Shown here piece by piece: positions 7,060 through 13,415 of a DNA stretch of 15,579 nt. A program made the position numbers and the translations under genes. The notes beneath the pieces are model-generated. The model was not told the origin of the DNA. It did not search any database and saw only the letters and a list, made by a program, of their open reading frames with translations. This stretch comes from DAOTTI01 sp034437795 (GTDB lineage: Bacteria > Chloroflexota > UBA11872 > UBA12225), in the NCBI GenBank assembly GCA_034437795.1, contig DAOTTI010000038.1, positions 1 through 15,579 of the forward strand. The letters run 5' to 3'. Every line of letters begins with the position of its first letter. Position 1 is the first letter of the stretch.

Positions 7060-7527
7060 TCAGCGGCCCGGGAGAAGGGCGGCCAGGGCGTCACGGATCT
7101 CCGCCAGGCCTTCAGGCCGGAGGCGGTAGTAGTGCCACAGGCCCCGCCTGGTGAGGTCGACCAGCCCCGCCTGGCGCAGGACGCGCAGGTGGTGCGAGAT
7201 GGTTGGCTGGGAGAGGTCGAAGGCTGCCTCGATGTCGCAGACGCAAAGTGGCTCCTGGCGGGGCTGGGCGGCCAGCAGCGAGAGGATGCGCAGGCGCTGC
7301 GGGTCGGCCAGGGCCTTGAGGCGCGCCGCTCGCTGCTGCGCCTCGGCCAGGTCCAGCGGGGGCGCGGGCGTGGGCACGGGGCAGGGGCAGCACTCGGTCG
7401 GCGCTGGCTCACCTGCCGCGGGCGCCGTATCCGGCCAGAAGCGGGGCGGGCGGCGCCGGTGCCGGCCCTGCTTCATGCGGGACGTGGTGCGCGCGGTGCG
7501 TGGCGAGGGGTCTTGCGTGATGGCCAC
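7060..7527 (-). CDS. arsR: ArsR-family arsenic-responsive repressor
   Basis: A 155-residue winged-helix repressor. The DNA-binding core runs from about residue 66 to 138: ALADPQRLRILSLL, then the metal-sensing helix LCVCDIEAAFDLSQPTISHH (recognition helix at the end), then LRVLRQAGLVDLTRRGLWHYYRL. Cys95 and Cys97 form the CVC motif that binds As(III) or Sb(III) in the classic ArsR type, and a further CCPC cluster (46-49) in the long N-terminus could supply the third ligand. Metal binding releases DNA. A GTG start at 7527 is chosen because a promoter places the transcription start on it; an ATG at 7476 would remove 17 residues and has no ribosome-binding site either. It is convergent with kinase 1 and probably regulates arsM and perhaps itself. 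Confidence 0.9.
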   Translation of the reverse strand: MAITQDPSPRTARTTSRMKQGRHRRRPPRFWPDTAPAAGEPAPTECCPCPVPTPAPPLDLAEAQQRAARLKALADPQRLRILSLLAAQPRQEPLCVCDIEAAFDLSQPTISHHLRVLRQAGLVDLTRRGLWHYYRLRPEGLAEIRDALAALLPGR

Positions 7528-7533
7528 ACGATG

Positions 7534-7562
7534 AGCCTAGCGGCCGGCCGGCGCGCCGTCAA
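7534..7562 (-). promoter_or_regulatory. arsR promoter, probably leaderless transcript
   Basis: On the minus strand TTGACG (7562-7557), a 17-bp spacer and TAGGCT (7539-7534) precede the GTG at 7527 by 6 nt. The transcript would therefore begin at the start codon, which explains the missing ribosome-binding site. Confidence 0.6.
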
Positions 7563-7611
7563 CTCCCCCTGGCCCCCCGCGCCGACACAGGGACACGGAG
7601 ACACGACGACG

Positions 7612-7870
7612 CGGGGAGAGACGTCACCCCCTTCGGCCGGGGCCGCGCCGGGAGGGTAGAAAGACCTCACCCCCTAGCCCCCTCTCCGACACGGAGAGGG
7701 GCAACGAGGGCGGGGGAGGGAGGACCTCACCCCCTTTGGTCGCGTCCGCGCCGCACCCCTGCCCCACGCCGCCCTGCCGTGCGGCTTGGCCCCGCCGCCC
7801 CCTTTCCGCAGAGGGGGCACGACGGCCACGGCTGTGGGGCTTGGCCCCGCCGCCCCCGCTCTGTGGCGCT
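7612..7870. repeat. Cluster of GC-rich intergenic hairpin repeats
   Basis: Successive units include ACCTCACCCCCTAGCCCCCT (7664), GACCTCACCCCCTTTGGTCG (7725), GTGCGGCTTGGCCCCGCCG (7780) and TGTGGGGCTTGGCCCCGCCG (7830). The 7725-7810 part is the opposite-strand twin of 483-640. Only low-complexity frames cross it. The remaining spacer from 7871 to 8134 has no gene I would support. Confidence 0.75.
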
Positions 7871-7984
7871 GCACTGACTACGCGCAGGCTGGGAGGATCG
7901 AGGTCCGGGCGCTGAACCCCCTGCAACCGTGGCACGCGCCTTGCGTTACGGAAAGTCGGGGCGGCGCACCCGCGCCGCGTGAGC

Positions 7985-8025
7985 AGCGTATACTATCAAG
8001 TGAAGATATATAGATACGCACACCT
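7985..8025 (+). promoter_or_regulatory. AT-rich island, possible promoter region of the small gene
   Basis: This is one of the very few AT-rich stretches in the window. It contains TATACT at 7988-7993 and ATATATAG near 8008. TATACT is a plausible -10 box for the gene at 8135, but no -35 box lies 16-18 bp upstream, so the assignment is weak. Confidence 0.3.
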
Positions 8026-8134
8026 AATCGAGACTCGACGGACGCCGAGCACCCCGTCCCTTCAGGCGGCGCTGGTAGGAGGCCTTCCACCGGCCCATGC
8101 TCTATCGGGGGAGGCGGCGAGAGGACGGAGCCCT

Positions 8135-8335
8135 ATGCCGACGATCTGGGCCATCTACGTGAGACGGCGCCCTGACGAACCGTGGCGCCTGCAGGCCATG
8201 TCCGTACTATCAGCAGAGCGGGCGCGGGCGCTGGCTGAGCGCGAGCATGCCCGTGCCGGCGTGCGCGACGCGCAATACCTGGTTCGGGAATTTGAATCGC
8301 CCACGTCTGCCCCGTGGACGCTGGAGGCTGCTTGA
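8135..8335 (+). CDS. Small protein of unknown function
   Basis: A 66-residue frame starting at ATG 8135, with GGAG 4 nt upstream and GAGAGGA about 9 nt upstream. It begins MPTIWAIYVRRRPDEPWRL and then has a charged, helical middle rich in Ala, Arg and Glu (SAERARALAEREHARAGV), ending VREFESPTSAPWTLEAA. The pattern of a short strand, a helix and a second strand looks like a folded small domain rather than a chance frame. It has no transmembrane segment or known catalytic motif, and I do not recognise the family. The frame is open upstream to 7979, but that extension crosses the AT-rich spacer and has no start signal. Confidence 0.6.
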   Translation: MPTIWAIYVRRRPDEPWRLQAMSVLSAERARALAEREHARAGVRDAQYLVREFESPTSAPWTLEAA

Positions 8336-8364
8336 CGCGGCGCAGGCCCTTGGCGGGCAGGGAG

Positions 8365-8392
8365 TAGCGAGTAGCGAGTAGCGAGTGAGGAG
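8365..8392. repeat. 7-bp tandem repeat (TAGCGAG type)
   Basis: TAGCGAG occurs three times head to tail, followed by TGAGGAG. It shares its unit and its TGAGGAG end with the repeat at 2258-2285, and like it is followed at once by a CTCACC-type hairpin repeat. Confidence 0.85.
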
Positions 8393-8610
8393 CGCTCACC
8401 GCCGCCCGCTTCGCGGGCTCCCGCTCTCCCAAAGGGAGAGGGAAGAGCCCTCACCCTAGCCCTCTCCCACAGGGAGAAGGGGTCAAGCTGCGCCGGCGTA
8501 GCCGCCAGGGCGGCCCCTAGCCCTCTCCCACAGGGGAAAGGGACTAAGGAGCCTCCACCCTACCCCCCTCCCTATGGGAGAGGGGGAGCCCTGACCCTGG
8601 CCGTCCTAGA
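8386..8610. repeat. Tandem cluster of CCCTCACCCTAGCCCTCTCCC hairpin units
   Basis: At least four degenerate units follow each other. Recognisable cores are GCTCTCCCAAAGGGAGAGGG (about 8421), CCTAGCCCTCTCCCACAGGG (8454), the same core again at 8516, and CCCTCCCTATGGGAGAGGGG (8567). Each folds as CTCTCCC against GGGAGAG. The cluster fills the spacer between the small gene and the 3' end of the membrane HisKA protein; no gene is visible. Confidence 0.8.
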
Positions 8611-8620
8611 GGGAGCGGGC

Positions 8621-9823
8621 CTAGCTGGCGCTTCTCATCAGGGGAGCGCTCATCTTCAGTCTTTCTCCCAGGCTTTGGGCATGAGTCCTGGGCCCCGAAC
8701 GCTGAACCTTGCGCTTTGCACTTTGCACCTGCTCTTCGAGCGGTGACGTGCTGCGTTCCAGGTCTAGCACGGGCTGCTCCGGCCCGAGCAGCTGCCGGTC
8801 TTCTTCCAGCCGCACGATGCGAGAGAGGCGCTGGATGGTGGCGGCCATCTCCTCGGCGGCACCGGCGATGAGGCGGACGTACGCGGCCGAGGATGGGTCG
8901 CGGGCGATCTCGGGGCGCAGGGAGAGCAGCTCGGCGAAGCCGGCGACGGGCGAGAGCGCGTTGTTCAGATCGTGGGCGATGCGTCGCGACACCAGCAGGG
9001 CCCCTTCGAGACGAGCCTGCGCCTGCATCGCCTGCAGGGCCTGCTCATTGAGCTGGCGCTCGAGCAGGCGGACGGTGCGCTTGAGCGCGTAATAGGTCGC
9101 TCCAGCGGGGAGAGCGCTGGCCAGGGCGGCCCAGGGCGCGTGGCGGGCGGTGAGGGCCGTCACCAGGCCGACCAGGTAGAGGGCCGCGACGTGGGGCAGG
9201 TCGATCCGGCGCCCGCTCCACCACACCGCCAGCGGATTCCGGCCGTGCTGCAGGCCGATGCCGATGCAGGCGGGGAGCGTGTTGGCCACGTAGAGCACGG
9301 CCGCCGCTGCGAGCAGGCCCAGGACATCGCCCCCGCTGGCGGCCGCCGGCTCGTCGGGCGCCCCAAGAGGCAGGAGCGCCGACTGCGTGGGGTGCTGCAG
9401 CCAGATGCTTAAGGGGAGCCCGGCCAGGCCGGCCGCCAGCATCCCCTTCCCCGTATTGAACAGCACGCTCCATGGGTCACGTCGGCCGCGGAGCATGAGG
9501 GCCACGTTACCGGCGGCGATGCCGGCCCCGGCGACGAGCATCGCGATCAGGGGGCCAAACAGCAGCAGGGACGCGAAGTGGATGGCGTCGTCGGTGACGA
9601 GCTTATGGCCCGGCGCCACGGTGAGAGGGAACAGCACGGCCACTGCCACCAGCACTGCGAAGATGGCCGCCAGCGCCCACTCCTGGGCCGGTACGGGGCG
9701 CGCGGCCGCCGTCCAGGTGCTGCTCCAGAACCACAGCAGGGCCCCAGCCGCGACGGGCACGCCGACGGCGTAGGCCCGCAGCGCGATGGGGCGGAGCCGT
9801 CCGGCCGAGTTGTTCAACATCAT
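8621..9823 (-). CDS. Multi-pass membrane protein with C-terminal HisKA domain, no ATPase domain
   Basis: A 400-residue protein starting at the ATG at 9823 (ATG-ATG; GAGGAGAA lies just upstream). The first 240 residues hold six or seven transmembrane helices, an integral membrane sensor resembling the MASE-type modules (motifs DDAIHFASLLLFGP and LRGRRDPWSVLFNTGKG). A helix (LLERQLNEQALQAMQAQARLEGALL) leads into a HisKA dimerisation domain with His284 in RIAHDLNNALSPVAGFAELL, closely matching kinases 1 and 2. After IQRLSRIVRLEEDRQLLG the protein should enter an HATPase domain. Instead it runs through 7-bp repeat DNA (QSAKRKVQRSG) to a stop. It is either a truncated kinase or a phospho-acceptor served by another kinase. 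The frame is open upstream to 9952, but that part is Arg-rich and lacks start signals. Confidence 0.85.
   Translation of the reverse strand: MMLNNSAGRLRPIALRAYAVGVPVAAGALLWFWSSTWTAAARPVPAQEWALAAIFAVLVAVAVLFPLTVAPGHKLVTDDAIHFASLLLFGPLIAMLVAGAGIAAGNVALMLRGRRDPWSVLFNTGKGMLAAGLAGLPLSIWLQHPTQSALLPLGAPDEPAAASGGDVLGLLAAAAVLYVANTLPACIGIGLQHGRNPLAVWWSGRRIDLPHVAALYLVGLVTALTARHAPWAALASALPAGATYYALKRTVRLLERQLNEQALQAMQAQARLEGALLVSRRIAHDLNNALSPVAGFAELLSLRPEIARDPSSAAYVRLIAGAAEEMAATIQRLSRIVRLEEDRQLLGPEQPVLDLERSTSPLEEQVQSAKRKVQRSGPRTHAQSLGERLKMSAPLMRSAS
8694..8728. repeat. 7-bp tandem repeat within the 3' end of the HisKA gene
   Basis: Read on the minus strand, five heptads run GTGCAAA, GTGCAAA, GCGCAAG, GTTCAGC, GTTCGGG. 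They are translated as part of the tail after the HisKA domain and resemble the GTTCAAA/GTTCAAG repeats at 2336 and 6968. Confidence 0.85.
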
Positions 9824-10100
9824 TCGCTTCTCCTCAAGGTTGGATGTGTGTTCTGACGCGGAGATAGCCGCAGGCGCCCTGCGGCCCCTTCGTTCGGTGG
9901 TGCGCGGCGAACGCGTCCGGCACCGCGCACCGCCGCAGGCGCCCCACGTCACGGGCGACCATGGACTTTGTCCCTACCCGTGTGTAAGTGGTCCCCCGTT
10001 CTCCTGAGCAGCAGCCGAACGTACGTCACTGATCGGGACACTATCCGACCATGTTCAGCGACCCCGGCCGTCTGCCGTGCGGGGCGCTGCCGCAGCCGTC
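9824..10100. other. Spacer without visible gene
   Basis: Upstream region of the HisKA gene. Frames crossing it are Arg/Pro-rich shadows without start signals. No clear promoter or operator was recognised. Confidence 0.5.
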
Positions 10101-10184
10101 CTAGGGCACCATCAGGCCAGCGATTTGGCATTGCCTGCCCTGGTGCGCAGGCTGGCATTCCCAAAGAGGTCGTCTGAAACAGCA
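10101..10184. repeat. 84-bp dispersed repeat, copy A
   Basis: Begins CTAGGGCACCATCAGGCCAG and ends GAGGTCGTCTGAAACAGCA. It matches copy B (13297-13380) at 77 of 84 positions without gaps. GCACCA near the left pairs with TGGTGC in the middle, and GGCCAGC with GCTGGC, so it can fold. CTAGGGCACC also recurs directly at the right edge (10185-10194), like a 10-bp target duplication. It abuts the stop codon of the next gene. Confidence 0.85.
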
Positions 10185-10682
10185 CTAGGGCACCGGCAGC
10201 GTAAACCGGAGCACCAGCGCCTCGCCGCTGAGGCCCGACGCCGCGGCCAGGACGTCGCCGCCGGCGTGGGGCCTGCTGGTCACGACCGACCGCACGGGGA
10301 AGCGGGCGTCCGAGGTATCTGTGGGAGCGGACCCGCGGCCGTCCCCGCCGTGGGTTCTGGGCGGCCGTGCCTCGGAGCCGGCGTCCGGGGCGTCTGCGGG
10401 AATGAGCACTGAAAGCTCCACTGCGGTAGCCGCGCCGCCTTCGGCCGGGCGAGCGACGTAGTGATGTGTCGCCTGGGCCAGCGCCGGCCGGTGCTGTGTC
10501 CCGAGGGCATAGTTGTTCAGGAAGACGATGACCGTGTGGCCGCCGGGCGTCCTTATGGGGAGGGCCGGATCGCTCATGCACCATTCGTCGCCGGCATGGG
10601 TCGCGGGCGATGGCGCCAGGATCAGGCCAAGTCCACCGAGGAAGGCGCCCGCCATGGTGGAGGTCACGGTGCGGCGTCTCAT
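10185..10682 (-). CDS. Secreted protein of unknown function
   Basis: A 165-residue protein from the ATG at 10682; AAGGAGG lies 13 nt upstream, a long but usable spacing, and no better in-frame start exists. It starts MRRRTVTSTMAGAFLGGLGLILA and then ATHAGDEW, a signal peptide with a likely AHA|GD cleavage. The mature part opens with WCMSDPALPIRTPGGHTVIV, suggesting a beta-strand-rich extracytoplasmic domain, and later becomes Gly/Ala/Pro/Thr-rich (about residues 90-135). There are no transmembrane helices after the signal and no catalytic motif I recognise. It lies between copy A of the 84-bp repeat and a repeat-filled spacer, and shows no operon partner. Confidence 0.65.
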   Translation of the reverse strand: MRRRTVTSTMAGAFLGGLGLILAPSPATHAGDEWCMSDPALPIRTPGGHTVIVFLNNYALGTQHRPALAQATHHYVARPAEGGAATAVELSVLIPADAPDAGSEARPPRTHGGDGRGSAPTDTSDARFPVRSVVTSRPHAGGDVLAAASGLSGEALVLRFTLPVP

Positions 10683-10935
10683 GCTCTTGCGATTGCCTCC
10701 TTCTCGTGCCCCTGCCGGCACGGTGCTGCGTCAACGTCTGCCGCGTTGCGGCCGGCCCTGGCCGGTGGATGTCACGCCGGTGCACCGGTGCGCCGGCCGC
10801 GCGACGCATTGCGACCGTCATCGTAGGGGCGCAAGTTCAAAGCTGCGGAGACTTCTGGTCAAAACTGAGTGAAAGGCCGTCACCTGCGGGACGGCTGCCT
10901 CGGCACCGGCCATGCGACCGGCCGCGCAGGTGGAG

Positions 10936-11053
10936 CCGTCACCCAGGCCCTCGCCCAAGGGCGAGTAGCGAGTGGTGAGCCTTAACCCTCTCCCAGGGGG
11001 AGAGGGGACTTGAGGCGGAGCCCTCATCCTAACCCTCCGCCCTTGGGAGAGGG
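10936..11053. repeat. Hairpin repeats upstream of kinase 2
   Basis: Units at about 10941 (GTCACCCAGGCCCTCGCCC with AAGGGCGAGTAGCGAG), 10987 (CCCTCTCCCAGGGGGAGAGG) and 11027 (CATCCTAACCCTCCGCCC with TTGGGAGAGGG). Each is a short GC-rich inverted repeat of the common family, and the first carries one TAGCGAG heptad. The rest of 10683-11229 shows no gene and no clear promoter. Confidence 0.7.
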
Positions 11054-11229
11054 ACGTTCTGACCGACCGTGGATAATGCGGGCTAGGAAAGATGGGAAGG
11101 GGCGGGCCGCGCGGGGGGCTGAAGGCCGTAGGATTTCACACCGTGATGCCAGATGGGCGCCGACGGGTGACCCGCGGGGTTGCCCTTAGCTGGCTGCTCG
11201 CCTGGCGCCGCGGACTGCCCCATTGACGA

Positions 11230-13206
11230 TTGATGATCGACGTCGGCCAACATCCCGTAGCACCGCCGGCCATCCTGCTCGAAACGACGGAGACGGCGCG
11301 CGCCATCGCGGCTGCCGAGCGCCCTGAGGAGGCGCTGAGCGCGGCACTGGGCGCGTTGCGGCGCTGTCTCGGTGCGCGTGGGGCGGCGCTGCTGCGCGCC
11401 GACGGCGATCGGCTGATCCCCGTAGTGAGCGACAACCTGGCGGTGGCCGAAGGGTCGCTGGACAAGACGGCGCACACGGGGCCGGAGCATGGCCGGTGTC
11501 CGCTGGCCCTGGGCGGGCGGGTGGAGGGAGTGGCGCTCTTCGCGGGCGTGTCGCAGCAGGCGCTCTCAGCGCAGGAGGCTGCGCTGGCGCCGCTGCTGGC
11601 CCTGGCGGCGCTGGCGCTGCGTGAGGCGCGGCTGAATGAGGAACGAGCGCAGGTAGAGGCCATGACCCGCCACGCGGCGGCGATCGTGAACTCGTCGGCT
11701 GATGCGATCATCGGCACGACGATCGACGGGCTCGTCACCATGTGGAACCGCGGCGCGGAACGGTTGTTCGGCTACTCCGCGGCCGAGATGATCGGGCGGT
11801 GCATCTGCCAGATCGTGCCGTCCGAGCGGCACGACGAACTGCGGCTGTTCCTGGACAAGCTAGGCGCGGGCCAATCGGTTACCGATTGCGAGACGGAGCG
11901 GGTGCGCAAGGATGGCACGCGCGTGCCGGTATCGCTCAGCCTCTCGCCGGTGACCGATGCGGCCGGCAGCGTGGCCGGCATAGCGGCCATCGTGCGGGAC
12001 ATCAGCGCGCGCAAGCGGGCGGAGCAGGGAGTGCTGGAGATCAACCGGCGCCTGCGGGCGGCGCTGGCCGACCTGGAGGTGGCGCAGCAGCAGATCGTGC
12101 AGCAGGAGCGCCTGCGGGCGCTGGGGACGATGGCCAGCGGCATCGCCCACGACTTCAACAATGCCCTGGCGCCGGTGCTGGGCTACAGCGAGCTGCTGCT
12201 CCACGTGCCGGGCAGCCTGGACGACAAGGAGAAGCTGCGCACGTATCTGCACCTGATCCACACCGGGGCGCAGGATGCGGTGAGCGTGGTGCGCCGCCTG
12301 CGCGAGTTCTACCGGCAGCGGGACGATGACGAGGTGCTGGCGCCCGTCGACCTCCACGCTGTGGTCGAGGAGGCGATCTCGCTGACGCAGCCGCGGTGGA
12401 AGAACCAGGCGCAGGGCAGCGGCCGGACGATCCGCGTGCAGACCGCGCTGCAGCCGGTGCCGCTGGTGCTGGGCAACGCGGCCGAGCTACGCGAGGCGCT
12501 GACGAACCTCATCTTCAATGCCGTGGATGCGCTGCCGTCGGGCGGCGACATCTTCATTGCCACCCGCGAAAGCGATGGCCAGGTGACGCTGGAGGTGCGC
12601 GACACGGGCACCGGCATGACGGAGCAGGTGCGGGCGCGCTGCCTGGAGCCGTTCTTCACCACCAAGGGCGAGGGGGGTACGGGGCTGGGGCTTTCGATGG
12701 TGCATGGGATCGTGCGGCGCCACAATGGGAGCATAGAGATCGAGAGCGCCATCGGGAAGGGCACCACCTGTCGCATCCGCCTGCCGGTGGCGGCAGCGCA
12801 GGAGCAGGCGGCGCCGGCGGTGGTGAGCGCGGCGCCGGTGCGGGGCCTGCGGGTGCTGCTGGTAGATGACGAGCCGCAGGTGCGGCAGGTGACCTGCGAG
12901 TACCTGGCCAGCGACGGGCACACGGTGGTGGCGGCGGTGGATGGCTACGAGGCGGTGGAGGCCTTCCGCGCCGGCCGCTTCGACCTGGTGATCACGGACC
13001 GCGCCATGCCGCGGATGAACGGCGACCAGGTGGCCGCCGCCGTCAAGCAGCTGGCGCCGGAGACGCCAGTCATCTTGCTGACGGGGTTTGGCGACCTGCT
13101 GGCCGCGGCCGGTGAGAAGCCGGCTGGGGTCGACGCCGTGGTGAGCAAGCCGGTGACGCTGGCGGGCCTGCGGCAGCTCATGAGCCGGCTAGCCAGGCCC
13201 GCCTGA
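11230..13206 (+). CDS. Hybrid sensor histidine kinase / response regulator (kinase 2)
   Basis: A 658-residue kinase with no obvious membrane helix, so probably cytosolic. It starts at TTG 11230 or the adjoining ATG 11233; no ribosome-binding site is evident. Order: GAF-like domain at about 15-135; PAS at about 155-275 (IVNSSADAIIGTTIDGLVTM, ERLFGYSAAEMIG, then RDISARKRAEQG); HisKA with His307 in GIAHDFNNALAPVLGYSELL; HATPase with Asn430 (NLIFNAVDA), RDTGTGM and GTGLGLSM; receiver with acceptor Asp590 (ITDRAMPR) and Lys640. From HisKA to the end it aligns closely with kinase 1, roughly two-thirds identical by eye, but lacks that protein's ATPase insert. Signal and output partner are not shown by the sequence. 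A 12-mer at the start codon matches the arsM operator region. Confidence 0.92.
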   Translation: MMIDVGQHPVAPPAILLETTETARAIAAAERPEEALSAALGALRRCLGARGAALLRADGDRLIPVVSDNLAVAEGSLDKTAHTGPEHGRCPLALGGRVEGVALFAGVSQQALSAQEAALAPLLALAALALREARLNEERAQVEAMTRHAAAIVNSSADAIIGTTIDGLVTMWNRGAERLFGYSAAEMIGRCICQIVPSERHDELRLFLDKLGAGQSVTDCETERVRKDGTRVPVSLSLSPVTDAAGSVAGIAAIVRDISARKRAEQGVLEINRRLRAALADLEVAQQQIVQQERLRALGTMASGIAHDFNNALAPVLGYSELLLHVPGSLDDKEKLRTYLHLIHTGAQDAVSVVRRLREFYRQRDDDEVLAPVDLHAVVEEAISLTQPRWKNQAQGSGRTIRVQTALQPVPLVLGNAAELREALTNLIFNAVDALPSGGDIFIATRESDGQVTLEVRDTGTGMTEQVRARCLEPFFTTKGEGGTGLGLSMVHGIVRRHNGSIEIESAIGKGTTCRIRLPVAAAQEQAAPAVVSAAPVRGLRVLLVDDEPQVRQVTCEYLASDGHTVVAAVDGYEAVEAFRAGRFDLVITDRAMPRMNGDQVAAAVKQLAPETPVILLTGFGDLLAAAGEKPAGVDAVVSKPVTLAGLRQLMSRLARPA

Positions 13207-13296
13207 GCGCGGGGCGGCGCTGATCCGCGCTGGACCGGTCCGCACCTCGCACATAGTCGGGGATCCTGTGGAAATGGCCGGTCGCTCCATCCGCCC

Positions 13297-13380
13297 CTAG
13301 GGCACCATCAGGCCAGCGACCTGGCATGGCTTTCCCTGGTGCGCGGGCTGGCATTCCCGAAGAGGTCGTCTGAAACAGCA
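13297..13380. repeat. 84-bp dispersed repeat, copy B
   Basis: Same unit and orientation as copy A at 10101-10184, with seven substitutions and no gaps. It lies 91 bp after the kinase 2 stop and 36 bp before the longest terminase frame. GGGCACC at its left edge and GGTGCCC just beyond its right edge form an inverted pair in this copy only. The rest of 13207-13415 shows no gene. Confidence 0.85.
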
Positions 13381-13415
13381 CCGGTGCCCCAACGGGGCAG
13401 GACCGAGCGCCGGCC

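Noticed and set aside
3949..7527. Kinase 1 as an arsenic sensor in an ars operon
   Set aside because: It lies between arsM and arsR but on the opposite strand with its own upstream region, and its sensor shows no cysteine cluster.
8460..8600. Tandem hairpin units considered as a CRISPR array
   Set aside because: Spacing is irregular and the intervening sequence is itself repeat-derived, so there are no unique spacers.
9949..10821. 290-codon minus-strand frame overlapping the secreted protein gene
   Set aside because: Arg/Pro-rich shadow. Its part within the 84-bp repeat changes residue at four of five altered codons, so it is not under protein-level constraint.
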